Positions 27,547 through 39,504 of a stretch of 64,000 bases of DNA are shown piece after piece (the stretch's first letter is position 1; each line of letters begins with the position of its first letter). A program made the translations under genes and the position numbers. Source of the DNA: JBCCEJ01 sp039030335 (GTDB lineage Bacteria > Pseudomonadota > Gammaproteobacteria > HK1); NCBI GenBank assembly GCA_039030335.1, contig JBCCEJ010000026.1, positions 1 through 64,000 of the forward strand, given 5' to 3'. Below the pieces are notes generated by a model that saw nothing but the letters and a program-made list of their open reading frames with translations, did not search any database and had not been told where the DNA came from.

Positions 27547-29478
27547 TCAGGCAGCGTCCAGCAGGCGGTTCAGGCGACGCACGAAATCCGCGCCATCCGG
27601 AAGCTGCGCGCCTTCGCTCAACACCGCCTGACCGTAGAGGAGGTAAGCCCAGTCTTCGAGTGCGGACTCGTCTTGCCCCTCCATGCGCTTTACCAGCGGG
27701 TGCTCGAGATTGACTTCCATGATCGGCTTCGAGGCTGAGATCTCCTGCCCGGATGCCTTCAGGATTCGTTCGAGGTGCGCGCCCAGTTCGTGCTCGTCCG
27801 CCACGAGGCAAGCCGGAGAATTGACGAGTCGCTTTGTAACCCGCACATCTTTCACCTGCTCGCCCAGACAGGCCTTGATCTGTTCGATCAGAGCGTTAGG
27901 CGTTGCGTCTTCGTCGGTATCGGCCGTCGCCGTATCCGTATCGGCGTCGCTCGCGTCCGCGCCGAGGTCATCGAGGCCGAGTTCGCCTTTGGTCACTGAC
28001 TGTAACGGCGTGCCGCCGAACTCGTGCAGATGCCCGACAAGCCATTCGTCGACCTCGTCGGTCAGATACAGCACCTCGACGTTGTGCTTGTTGAAGATCT
28101 CGAGATGTGGGCTGGCGGCAGCCGCCTCTACCGTGTCTGCCGTGATGTAGTAGATGTGCTTTTGACCTTCGCGCATCCGGGCGACATAGTCCGAAAGCGA
28201 AACGCTTTGGCTAACCGGATCGTGAGTGCTCGCAAACCGCATCAGGCCCGCAAGCGTTTCGCGATTGGAAGCGTCTTCGACGATCCCCTCTTTCAGAACC
28301 CGTCCGAACTGCTCCCAGAAGGTCTGGTAGGTCTCAGCGTCGTTCTTTGCGGTGCTTTCGAGCAGGTTCAGCACCTTTTTGACCGACCCGTTGCGCATCG
28401 AATCGATCTGGCGATTCCCCTGCAAAATCTCGCGCGAGATGTTGAGCGGCAGATCGTTGGAATCGATGACCCCGCGAACGAAACGCAGGTACGGGGGCAT
28501 CAGTTGCTCCGCATCGTCCATGATGAACACGCGTCGCACATAGAGCTTTACACCGCGCCGCGCATTGCGATCCCAAAGGTCGAACGGCGCGCGCGCGGGC
28601 ACGAACAGTAACGACGTGTATTCGAGGCGGCCCTCGACCTTGCTATGTACCTTGAGCAGCGGTGCTTCGAAGTCGTGCGCAACGTGCTTGTAGAACTCAT
28701 CGTACTCTTCGTCGCTGACATCACTCTTCGAGCGCGTCCAAAGCGCAGTGGCACTATTGACGGTCTCGTCTACCGGCACATCGATCGGCGCGTCCTCCTC
28801 ATCATCATCATCGCGCGCCGGGGGCGGCGGCGCGGTCATGACGATCGGCAGCGAGATATGGTCCGAGTACTTGCGAACGACCGTGCGCAGCCGGTAATCA
28901 TCCAGAAACTCGTCGGCGTCTTCGCGCAGATGCAAGGTGACCTCCGTGCCGCGACGGGGCCGGTCGATGGTCTCGATGACGTACTCACCTTCGCCGCCTG
29001 ATTCCCAGCGCACGCCTTCGCTGCGCAGTGCACCAGCGCGACGTGTGCGCACCGTCACGCGATCGGCGACGATGAAGCTCGAGTAGAAACCGACGCCGAA
29101 CTGACCGATGAGCTGAGAGTCACGTGCCTGGTCGCCCGTCAGCGACTGCAGGAACTGACGGGTACCAGACTTCGCAATGGTCCCGAGGTTGTTGATCACC
29201 TCTTCACGGCTCATGCCGATGCCGTTGTCGGACCCAGTGACCGTACGCGACTCCTGGTCGAACGCGACCCGGATCTTGAGGTCTGGGTCGCTTTCGAAAA
29301 GGTCGGCATTCGACAACGCCTCGAAGCGCAGCTTGTCCGCAGCATCCGAGGCGTTCGAAATGAGTTCGCGGAGAAAGATCTCCTTGTTGCTGTACAGCGA
29401 GTGGATCATCAGATCCAGCAGTTGGGCAACCTCGGTCTGGAAGCCGAGCGTTTCTTGGTTGGCGTCTACCTGACTCAT
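27547..29478 (-). CDS. htpG: Molecular chaperone HtpG (Hsp90)
   Basis: Bacterial Hsp90 (643 aa). GHKL ATPase motifs are visible: LRELISNASDAADKLRF, SDNGIGMSREEVINNLGTIAKSGT and GQFGVGFYSSFIVAD. Middle-domain DLPLNISREILQ and the dimerisation domain follow. The frame extends to 29586, but the ATG at 29478 (MSQVDANQETLGFQ) fits the family and has AGGGGAA upstream. A sigma-32-type promoter lies 149 bases upstream, so heat-shock control is expected. Confidence 0.97.
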   Translation of the reverse strand: MSQVDANQETLGFQTEVAQLLDLMIHSLYSNKEIFLRELISNASDAADKLRFEALSNADLFESDPDLKIRVAFDQESRTVTGSDNGIGMSREEVINNLGTIAKSGTRQFLQSLTGDQARDSQLIGQFGVGFYSSFIVADRVTVRTRRAGALRSEGVRWESGGEGEYVIETIDRPRRGTEVTLHLREDADEFLDDYRLRTVVRKYSDHISLPIVMTAPPPPARDDDDEEDAPIDVPVDETVNSATALWTRSKSDVSDEEYDEFYKHVAHDFEAPLLKVHSKVEGRLEYTSLLFVPARAPFDLWDRNARRGVKLYVRRVFIMDDAEQLMPPYLRFVRGVIDSNDLPLNISREILQGNRQIDSMRNGSVKKVLNLLESTAKNDAETYQTFWEQFGRVLKEGIVEDASNRETLAGLMRFASTHDPVSQSVSLSDYVARMREGQKHIYYITADTVEAAAASPHLEIFNKHNVEVLYLTDEVDEWLVGHLHEFGGTPLQSVTKGELGLDDLGADASDADTDTATADTDEDATPNALIEQIKACLGEQVKDVRVTKRLVNSPACLVADEHELGAHLERILKASGQEISASKPIMEVNLEHPLVKRMEGQDESALEDWAYLLYGQAVLSEGAQLPDGADFVRRLNRLLDAA

Positions 29479-29927
29479 CTGTAATTCCCCTGTCAGGGCG
29501 TCCTCGGCACGGGTCGCGCGGCAGTGGTCGAACTGCGCAGCAACCGGCCGGGTAGCCGCCCTTACATCGGCAGTTCCGGTTGGCAAATCTTAAGAACGCC
29601 GGATTTGGCCCCGGCGCGCCGTGCGGATATGGGGCTCGCAGCGCTCATTTCAAGGTGCGGCGAGAGCGACGTCCGCCCGTGCCCGGCATGGCTCAGCCAG
29701 CCTGCCGACTGTGTGTATCCGATAGATCCTGGCGGAGCTAACACATCCAGCCGACCAGACTCGCAGACTCGCCGGCCGCGGGCGAACAATCGATTCCCGG
29801 CTCACCTTCGCAACCGGATACATATACGCTGCGGAGGCGGTTGCGGTACGGTTGCAGCTGATTGGGCAGGCGCATCCAGCCTGTATCAAGGCGTTAACTT
29901 CGATCGGAGCATCCCCGGAATCCGCCA
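29479..29927. promoter_or_regulatory. Divergent htpG / mutS intergenic region
   Basis: 449 bases without a recognisable gene. It contains the heat-shock promoter of htpG described separately and must also hold the mutS promoter, which I could not place. The htpG leader of about 140 bases could fold, but I see no defined thermosensor motif. Confidence 0.5.
29627..29654 (-). promoter_or_regulatory. Sigma-32 (RpoH) heat-shock promoter of htpG
   Basis: On the minus strand CTTGAAA (29648-29654) is followed after exactly 13 bases by CCCCATAT (29627-29634). This matches the known RpoH consensus (CTTGAAA, 11-16 bases, CCCCATNT) at essentially every position. It points to htpG, whose start is 149 bases downstream. 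Confidence 0.85.
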
Positions 29928-32522
29928 ATGATCTCCGTTTCCGCCCCTGAACAGCTGACGCCGGTCATGCGCCAGTACCTCAGTATCAAAGCCGAGCATC
30001 CGGATGAACTGCTGCTATTCCGGATGGGCGACTTCTACGAGCTGTTCTTCGACGACGCCAGGCGCGCGTCGGAATTGCTCGACATCACGTTGACGGCACG
30101 CGGAAAAGACACCGACCGGCCGATCCCGATGGCCGGCGTGCCCTATCACGCGGTTGATAACTACCTGGCACGCCTGGTGCGCCTGGGCGAGTCTGCGGCA
30201 ATCTGCGAGCAGATCGGCGACCCGGCTTTGGCGAAGGGTCCCGTAGAGCGCCGCGTCACGCGCGTTATCACGCCCGGCACGGTCACCGACGCTGCCCTGG
30301 TAGACGAACGCCGGGCGAACCTGCTGGTCGCCATCAATCGCGCCGGACAGCGCGGCGGGATCGTCGCGCTGGACCTGGCCCGCGGACAGCTGATCGCCCT
30401 GGAACTGGACGACGGCGACGCGTTCGAGTCAGAACTCGCAAGGCTCGCGCCTGCTGAACTTCTGGCCACAGATGACAGTGCCGTCGAGGACCTGGAACAA
30501 CGGTTCGCCAGCGTTCGGAGGATGGCACCGTGGCACTTTGACCCGGCGGCCGGACACCGCGCACTTTGCGAGCAGCTCGGCACCAATGACCTGCGGGGCT
30601 TCGGCGCCGAAGCATTGACCCTGGTTCACGGAGCTGCCGGGGCGGCACTGCACTACGCGCGGGAGACCCAGCGTACGGCCCTGCCCCACCTGCGGTACTT
30701 CACGGTGGAGAAGCGGGACGACGCAGTCATTCTGGATCCCGGCACGCGACGTAATCTCGAGCTGACGGAAAGTCTCGCCGGAAACGAACGGCATACGGTA
30801 TTCGGCGTACTCGGACGTACCGTGACCCCGATGGGCTCCCGTACCCTGCGCACATGGCTGCACCGTCCGATTCGCGACCGCAACGAATTACGTGAGCGTC
30901 AGGACTTCGTGCGCGGCGCACTGATCGACGGGCACTTCGACGAGGTACGTAGCGTGCTTCGCGGTATCGGCGATCTCGAGCGCATCGTCGCCCGCATTGC
31001 GCTGCGTAGTGCCCGTCCCCGAGACCTGGCCCAGCTCGGTGCAGCGCTCTTCCGGCTGCCAGAGCTGCGCACGCATCTGACGATGGTGCCGTGCGCACTC
31101 GCAGACACCCTCGCAATGCGATGTGCCGGACTGGACGAACCAACCGACCTGCTAAGGCGTGCGTTGACCGAGGAACCTCCCGTGGTTCTGCGCGACGGCG
31201 GCGTGATCGCCCACGGATATGACGCTGAGCTCGACGAACTGCGCCGTCTGTCGTCGAACGTCTCATCGGTGCTGCTCGATATCGAACAACGCGAGCGGGA
31301 GCGCACCGGAGTCGCCGGTCTGAAAGTGGGTTTCAACAAAGTACACGGGTACTACATCGAGGTAAGCCGCACCCAGACGCCACAGATCCCGGCCGACTAC
31401 GTGCGCCGGCAGACCCTGAAGAACGCCGAACGCTACATCACGGCCGAGTTGAAGGAGCTCGAAGACAAAGTGCTCGGCGCTCGCGAGCGCGCACTCGCCC
31501 GCGAGCGCAGTCTGTACGATGGAATACTCGATCAGCTGCTCGAAAGCCTCGAGCAGCTGCAGACCATGACCGACGCCGTGGCCCACGTCGACGTGCTGAC
31601 CACGTTCGCCGAACGCGCCGAAAGTCTCGACCTGGTACAGCCGGAACTCACCGATACGCGCGGTATCGAGATTTCCGAAGGGCGCCATCTGGTCGTTGAA
31701 CAGGCCTCCGAAAACCCATTCGAGCCAAACGACGTAACGCTCGACGGCAACGTCCATATGCTGGTCGTGACGGGCCCGAACATGGGCGGAAAATCCACGT
31801 TCATGCGCCAGACCGCGCTCATCGCGCTGCTCGCCCATTGCGGTGCCTTCGTACCTGCCGGCCGCGCGCGCATCGGCCCGCTGGACCGGATTTTCACACG
31901 TATCGGTGCGGGCGACGATCTGGCCGGCGGGCGCTCCACCTTCATGGTCGAGATGACCGAGACCGCCGAGATCCTGAACAATGCGACTGCCCAGTCGCTC
32001 GTACTGATGGACGAGATCGGCCGCGGCACGAGCACCTACGACGGGCTTGCCCTCGCGTTCGCGAGCGCGCGTTACCTGGCTGGCGCGATCACACCGCTCA
32101 CACTGTTCGCGACCCACTACTTTGAACTCACCGAACTGGCCCACGAGTTCGAGTCGGTCGGCAACGTGCATCTGGACGCCATCGAACACGGCGCGCGTAT
32201 CGTATTCCTGCACAAAGTGCGCTCTGGCCCCGCCAACCGCAGCTACGGGCTGCAGGTAGCCGCGCTGGCCGGCGTGCCCGAAGGCGTGCTGACAGCCGCG
32301 CGCGAACTCTTGATGCAGCTGGAACAGAAGAACCCGCCAGCTCCCATGGACGAGGCGAACCACCCGCAGCTCGGATTGTTCGAAACGTCCGTGCCGACGT
32401 CAGGCGAGCCCCGCGGGTTGCCGTCATCCGCGGCGTTGGAACGACTGCGCAGCGTCGACCCGGATGAGCTGACCCCTCGTGATGCGCTCGCGCTGATCTA
32501 CGAGTTACGCGGTCTGCTCTAG
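29928..32522 (+). CDS. mutS: DNA mismatch repair protein MutS
   Basis: Mismatch recognition ATPase, 864 aa. The N-terminal domain carries the mismatch-contacting Phe-X-Glu motif in GDFYELFFDDA. The connector, lever and clamp domains follow, then the ABC-type ATPase with Walker A GPNMGGKSTFMRQ, the signature STFMVEMTE, and Walker B LVLMDEIGRGTSTYDG. The start ATG at 29928 is the family start. mutL is not in the window. Confidence 0.97.
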   Translation: MISVSAPEQLTPVMRQYLSIKAEHPDELLLFRMGDFYELFFDDARRASELLDITLTARGKDTDRPIPMAGVPYHAVDNYLARLVRLGESAAICEQIGDPALAKGPVERRVTRVITPGTVTDAALVDERRANLLVAINRAGQRGGIVALDLARGQLIALELDDGDAFESELARLAPAELLATDDSAVEDLEQRFASVRRMAPWHFDPAAGHRALCEQLGTNDLRGFGAEALTLVHGAAGAALHYARETQRTALPHLRYFTVEKRDDAVILDPGTRRNLELTESLAGNERHTVFGVLGRTVTPMGSRTLRTWLHRPIRDRNELRERQDFVRGALIDGHFDEVRSVLRGIGDLERIVARIALRSARPRDLAQLGAALFRLPELRTHLTMVPCALADTLAMRCAGLDEPTDLLRRALTEEPPVVLRDGGVIAHGYDAELDELRRLSSNVSSVLLDIEQRERERTGVAGLKVGFNKVHGYYIEVSRTQTPQIPADYVRRQTLKNAERYITAELKELEDKVLGARERALARERSLYDGILDQLLESLEQLQTMTDAVAHVDVLTTFAERAESLDLVQPELTDTRGIEISEGRHLVVEQASENPFEPNDVTLDGNVHMLVVTGPNMGGKSTFMRQTALIALLAHCGAFVPAGRARIGPLDRIFTRIGAGDDLAGGRSTFMVEMTETAEILNNATAQSLVLMDEIGRGTSTYDGLALAFASARYLAGAITPLTLFATHYFELTELAHEFESVGNVHLDAIEHGARIVFLHKVRSGPANRSYGLQVAALAGVPEGVLTAARELLMQLEQKNPPAPMDEANHPQLGLFETSVPTSGEPRGLPSSAALERLRSVDPDELTPRDALALIYELRGLL

Positions 32523-32911
32523 CCCAGAGCGGCCTCCGGGACGGCGCGCGATGTGACAAAGAGATCCGATCGCCGGTGTTGTTGAGTTCTTCAGCGACGA
32601 TTCGACTGCGCCGTGCGTCGCTCAGGCGGACGAGACCCAAGTGGCGCAACCGGCTTTGTCGCTCGGATACACGGACGGGCACGACGGCATCCGGATCGTC
32701 ATGATTTGCGACGGTAACGGCCTGGTCCGGCGGCCGCGTAGACGTCGGACCATTCCCACAACCCTCCAGGGCGCGCATCGGCGTTTATGCACCGTAAGCG
32801 CTGCACGCGTCCGGGACGCGGTATTGCTTCGGTCGAGGTGTTAAAGTCCCGGGAATCTCGGGGCGAATGCCGCCGCCATGACTGACAGCAAGCGCAACCG
32901 CCGGACGCTCC
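32523..32911. promoter_or_regulatory. Intergenic region mutS - ECF sigma gene
   Basis: 389 bases with no convincing gene. It must hold the promoter of the sigma factor operon. I see no clear -35/-10 pair and no terminator with a T tract after mutS. A 14-codon frame (32878-32922) overlaps the sigma start, but there is no support that it is translated. Confidence 0.35.
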
Positions 32912-33475
32912 GTGGCAACTGATGACACCGATGAAGCGCTGATGCTGCGTTACGCAGCCGGCGACGCGGCAGCGTTCGAAACGCTGTACGCGCGCCACAA
33001 GGGCCCGCTATTTCGTTACTTCCAGCGTCAGTGCGAGCCCAGTCAGGCGGAGGAACTGTTCCAGGATGTGTGGATGCGCCTCATCAAGTCGCGAGAGTCC
33101 TACCAGGTGGAGGCCAAGTTCACGACTTATCTGTACCGCATCGCGCACAACCGCCTGGTCGATCACTACCGCATGCGCGCGCGTCGCGACGAAACATCAT
33201 TGGATGCGGCCAGCGAAGATGACGGCTACGAACCGGCCGCGCCGGCCACCGAGGAGCCGTCGGCCATCAGTGGACGCCGCGAGCAGGTTGCGCGGTTTGC
33301 CGAAGCCCTCGATAACCTGCCGGAGGAGCAACGGGAAGCTTTCGTACTACGCGAAGAAGGCGGACTCAGTCTGGACGAGATCGCGGCCGCGACAAACGTC
33401 GGACGCGAGACGGCCAAGAGCCGCTTGCGCTATGCCGTCAGCCGACTGCGCAAGGCGCTGGAGGAGTATCGGTGA
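32912..33475 (+). CDS. ECF-family RNA polymerase sigma factor
   Basis: Extracytoplasmic-function sigma factor, 187 aa. Region 2 is seen in ALMLRYAAGDAAAFETLYARHKGPLFRYF and AEELFQDVWMRLIKSRE...TYLYRIAHNRLVDHYR. Region 4 is LPEEQREAFVLREEGGLSLDEIAAATNVGRETAKSRLRYAV, a helix-turn-helix that would read the -35 box. A linker of about 40 acidic and proline-rich residues separates them. The start is a GTG at 32912; an ATG at 32942 is the next option. The stop overlaps the next gene by four bases (GTGA), the usual link between sigma and anti-sigma factor. Confidence 0.9.
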   Translation: MATDDTDEALMLRYAAGDAAAFETLYARHKGPLFRYFQRQCEPSQAEELFQDVWMRLIKSRESYQVEAKFTTYLYRIAHNRLVDHYRMRARRDETSLDAASEDDGYEPAAPATEEPSAISGRREQVARFAEALDNLPEEQREAFVLREEGGLSLDEIAAATNVGRETAKSRLRYAVSRLRKALEEYR

Positions 33476-34731
33476 GTACCGCTTCTGACGACCAGCATCT
33501 GGAACAGTATCTGGCGGGCGGCTCGGAGCTCACGGACGCCTACGCCGAGATTCGTGAATCGACGCCAGCGCTGCCGCCCATGCACCTGGACGCGCGGGTG
33601 CTCGGTGCGGCAAGACAGTCGGTAGCGCCCGAGCCCCTTGCACCCATAGCGCGGCGCCAGAGTTTCAGCCGACACTGGGCCTTGCCGGTATCCTTGGCAG
33701 CGGTCGTGGTTTTGTCCGTATCACTGGTAGTAGTGATACAGCCCACATCGCAGACGAACGACCAACGCGCGCTGTCGGTCCCTTCGAACCGTACCGACGC
33801 AGCTCCGTTGGAGACACTTTCCACTCCCGGGCCCGTGCAACCAGACGCACCGCCACCGGCCCGTAAATCATCACCCGGTGGGTCGCGATCTCTCGCACCG
33901 CGGGCGACCTTGCGACCCGCCGCACCCACTGCCCGGACACCGCTCCCGGCGGCATCGGCAAACGGGTCTGAACGAAGCCCGGCAGCGGCACGGCCAGGTG
34001 GGGGAAGCAGTGCCCGGTCGCTGCGTCCGTCCAGCGCGGCCGGAACCGCTGCGCGCGCCCTGAAAGATGAAGAGCCGCCGCGCACCGACGCCCGCAACGA
34101 AGATCCAGGCTCGACCGTAAGGCCGCTCAACCGGGCCGTAATCGATGCTGAGCGGGCACGGCAACAGGCGCAGGAGCGGCGGGCGAAAGTCGAAGCGGAG
34201 AGGGAGGTATCGCAACGCCGACAGGAAGCCGACGCGATCAATGCCGCACGGTCCGCCCGCGAGGACGCGACCCGTCAGGCGCTGGAGCAGACGCAGCGGG
34301 CCGAACAGGCGCGCGCCGAGGCACGGCGGCGCCTGGCCGAACAGGCCTCAGAAAACCTTACCAGGCCGAAGCCGGGCCCATTGTCAGAGTCGCTGGAAAG
34401 GGACAAGAACGCCGCCAGGGGCGCCGAGGCAGCCGGCCGTCTGGTACCTGAGCAGGCCAGGCCTGCACCGGGCACCAACGAAGCGGACGGGACGGTTGAA
34501 CCAGAGGCCGCGGGTGCCGGCGCCGAAGTTCCCGCGGCGGCCACACCCGCGGGCGATGTCGCGTCCGACCAGCGCCGGGCCACCCGTGCGTACCAACTGG
34601 CGCTCGAGATTGTTCGGGACCACTTGAGCCGGGGCCGCCTGGACGCTGCCCGTGCCGCACTCACCCAGTTGCAGACCCGGTTCCCCGGCCAGCCGGTGCC
34701 TTCGGACATCGAAGCGGCTCTGGCGCAGTAG
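33472..34731 (+). CDS. Putative membrane anti-sigma factor with long coiled-coil region
   Basis: 419 aa, start GTG overlapping the sigma gene stop. Residues 1-60 are cytosolic and contain ALPPMHLDARVLGAAR, a pattern I associate with non-zinc anti-sigma-like proteins next to ECF genes in gammaproteobacteria. One membrane helix spans about 66-88 (WALPVSLAAVVVLSVSLVVVI). The periplasmic part is low-complexity Pro/Ala/Arg-rich to about 220, then a charged coiled coil rich in Arg, Gln, Glu and Ala to about 300. It ends with a small helical segment (LSRGRLDAARAALTQLQTRFPG). Function as regulator of the coupled sigma factor is inference from context. Confidence 0.6.
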   Translation: MSTASDDQHLEQYLAGGSELTDAYAEIRESTPALPPMHLDARVLGAARQSVAPEPLAPIARRQSFSRHWALPVSLAAVVVLSVSLVVVIQPTSQTNDQRALSVPSNRTDAAPLETLSTPGPVQPDAPPPARKSSPGGSRSLAPRATLRPAAPTARTPLPAASANGSERSPAAARPGGGSSARSLRPSSAAGTAARALKDEEPPRTDARNEDPGSTVRPLNRAVIDAERARQQAQERRAKVEAEREVSQRRQEADAINAARSAREDATRQALEQTQRAEQARAEARRRLAEQASENLTRPKPGPLSESLERDKNAARGAEAAGRLVPEQARPAPGTNEADGTVEPEAAGAGAEVPAAATPAGDVASDQRRATRAYQLALEIVRDHLSRGRLDAARAALTQLQTRFPGQPVPSDIEAALAQ

Positions 34732-34877
34732 CGGCGAAGAGTGCTCGCGACACATCGGTCAATATCCGCTCAGAGGTCGCATTTCGTCAGGCTCGCGCCA
34801 TCTCCAAGCATGGATGGCGATTTGCCCGTGCTGGTAAACTAACGGGCTGAATCGCGCGTCGAGACACCTGGGTACTG

Positions 34878-35201
34878 ATGGCCTTTGTAGTTACCGATCC
34901 CTGCATCAAATGCAAGTTCACCGACTGCGTGGAAGTGTGCCCGGTGGACTGCTTCCATGAAGGGCCGAACTTCCTGGTGATCGATCCAGAGGAGTGTATC
35001 GACTGCACCCTGTGCGAACCGGAGTGTCCGGTTGAAGCCATACTGAGTGAAGACGACCTGAACGAGGATCAGCAGGTGTTCATCGCGATCAACGCGGAAC
35101 TGGCCCAGACCTGGCCCATCATCACCGAACAACAGGACCCGCCCGACGATGTTGCTGATTGGGAAAACGTGACTGACAAACTTCAGTACCTGGAACGCTG
35201 A
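34878..35201 (+). CDS. fdxA: 7Fe ferredoxin FdxA
   Basis: 107-aa ferredoxin with one 3Fe-4S and one 4Fe-4S site expected. The N-terminal cluster region has C9, C12, C17, C21 and C25 (DPCIKCKFTDCVEVCPVDC) and the second set is in CIDCTLCEPECPV. The C-terminal extension (QTWPIITEQ, then an acidic tail) is typical of the FdxA/Azotobacter FdI-like type. It is a soluble electron carrier; partner unknown. It stands alone between the anti-sigma gene and the convergent argJ. Confidence 0.95.
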   Translation: MAFVVTDPCIKCKFTDCVEVCPVDCFHEGPNFLVIDPEECIDCTLCEPECPVEAILSEDDLNEDQQVFIAINAELAQTWPIITEQQDPPDDVADWENVTDKLQYLER

Positions 35202-35258
35202 CCCACCGCCGGGCTTCCACCCTGGACGGTACGGAGCGGATCGCGGTACGCAATGCCC

Positions 35259-36470
35259 TTAAGTGCGGTATTCCGCGTTGATGGTCACGTAGTCGTGCGA
35301 CAGGTCGCTGGTCCATACCGTCTCGGCCGCACCGCCACGGCCGAGCTCGATGCGCACGAGGATCTCCTCCTCATCCATCACCCGCTGCCCGGCCTCCTCG
35401 GTGTAATCCTCCGCCCGCCCACCGTTGCGCACGATACAGACATCGCCCAGATGGACGTGCACGCCGCTCACGTCCAGATCGCGCACCCCGGCCCGTCCAA
35501 TCGCCATGACGATGCGCCCCCAGTTGGGATCGGACGCGAAAATGGCGGTCTTGACGAGCGGCGAGTGAGCGACGGTGTAAGCGACCCGCAGTGACTCCGT
35601 GGCGTCCGCGCCGCCCGTTACCTCGACGGCGATGAACTTTGTCGCACCCTCTCCATCACGTACCAGCGACTGCGCCAGCTCGAGCATCAGCTCTTGAAGC
35701 ACCTGTACGAACTGTTGTCGGTCCGCTGCAGCCGCCAACCCCACGCCAGAAGCGCCGGTAGCCGCCAGCACGCACGCGTCATTGGTCGAGGTATCGCCAT
35801 CCACAGTAACGCGGTTGAACGAAAACTCGACAGCGTTGCGCAGCATGGATTGCAGATCATCGGCTGCGATTGCCGCGTCGGTCGCCACAAACGCGAGCAT
35901 CGTAGCCATGTCGGGCCGGATCATGCCCGAACCCTTGACGATACCCGTGATCGTGCAGGCTCCATCGCTCAAGGTCACTTCCCGACTGGCGCCCTTGGGC
36001 ACCGTGTCGGTCGTCATAATCGCTTCGGCCGCGCCCATCCAGCCGTCCTCGGCCAAGGCTGCGAACGCCGCTGGCACACCGTGTTCAAAGGCCGCGAGGG
36101 GCATCCGCTCACCGATGACGCCGGTTGAGAAAGGCAACACCGCCGTGGCCGGCACCGTACCGGCGCGTCCCACCATTTCGCACGTCGCGAGCGCATCCGC
36201 AATGCCAGGCGAACCGGTGGCGGCATTCGCATTGCCGGAGTTGATGAGCCAGTAGCGGGACGTCCCGGTCGACAGGTGCTGCCGCGCGAGTGTCACCGGT
36301 GCCGCCTCGAAAGAGTTTTGCGTGAAGGTTGCCGCTGTCGTCGAGCCAGGCGCCAGTTCGATCAGGGCCAGATCGGTACGGCCCTGGTAACGCACCCCGG
36401 CTTGCGCTGTCCCCAGGCGAACGCCCTTGACCGGCAGCAAAGCACGCGCCGGTTCCAATCCCACCGCCAT
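35259..36470 (-). CDS. argJ: Bifunctional ornithine acetyltransferase / N-acetylglutamate synthase ArgJ
   Basis: Arginine biosynthesis enzyme (403 aa) that recycles the acetyl group from N-acetylornithine to glutamate. Family motifs: GVRLGTAQAGVRY near the start, NSGNANAATG, the self-cleavage region KGSGMIRPDMATMLAFVATD (cleavage before the Thr of ATML), STNDACVLAATG and the C-terminal NAEYRT. The frame extends to 36695 inside secA, but ATG 36470 is preceded by GGAGAG at good spacing and gives the usual length. It starts 22 bases after secA ends. Confidence 0.96.
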   Translation of the reverse strand: MAVGLEPARALLPVKGVRLGTAQAGVRYQGRTDLALIELAPGSTTAATFTQNSFEAAPVTLARQHLSTGTSRYWLINSGNANAATGSPGIADALATCEMVGRAGTVPATAVLPFSTGVIGERMPLAAFEHGVPAAFAALAEDGWMGAAEAIMTTDTVPKGASREVTLSDGACTITGIVKGSGMIRPDMATMLAFVATDAAIAADDLQSMLRNAVEFSFNRVTVDGDTSTNDACVLAATGASGVGLAAAADRQQFVQVLQELMLELAQSLVRDGEGATKFIAVEVTGGADATESLRVAYTVAHSPLVKTAIFASDPNWGRIVMAIGRAGVRDLDVSGVHVHLGDVCIVRNGGRAEDYTEEAGQRVMDEEEILVRIELGRGGAAETVWTSDLSHDYVTINAEYRT

Positions 36471-36492
36471 CGTTGTGACTCTCCGCGTCAGC

Positions 36493-39204
<2,712 letters not shown>

Positions 39205-39504
39205 GGGTGATGCTCAAGGTGTAGGGGAGCGCCGCGGCGAATCCCCGGTGCCCCGGCGGCGCGACCGGCGGGCTGAGGTTATAAGGATCGGACGAAACGC
39301 TGAATTATAGCGCGATGCACACGCATACGAGGAGCGCCGCGCTGACGTGCGCCCCGGTGGTAGTGGGGACCGCCAGAGCCCCGTTCAAGCGAGCTCTCGC
39401 AACCTGCGTACCGCCTGCGACCAGACGCTCTATTGCCTGTGACCCACTGCCAGCGGCCCCAGTTCGAATCCGCGGTGCCGCGGAGCCGGCGCGCGCTCCT
39501 ACAG
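39205..39504. promoter_or_regulatory. Upstream region of secA
   Basis: A 300-base gap between the M23 peptidase stop and the secA start, with no gene visible. A perfect -10 hexamer TATAAT lies on the minus strand at 39304-39309, about 100 bases before the secA ATG, but no good -35 is found at the right distance. A GTTCGAATC string near 39462 looks like a tRNA T loop but lacks a matching stem. Confidence 0.4.

Noticed and set aside
31263..32363. 366-codon minus-strand frame inside mutS
   Set aside because: Antisense to the MutS ATPase domain with no family features; explained by GC-rich codon structure.
32878..32922. 14-codon frame overlapping the sigma factor start
   Set aside because: Very short, no ribosome binding site, and such frames are expected by chance.
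39455..39485. tRNA-like GTTCGAATC string
   Set aside because: The flanking bases do not form a T stem and no acceptor or anticodon arm is present.
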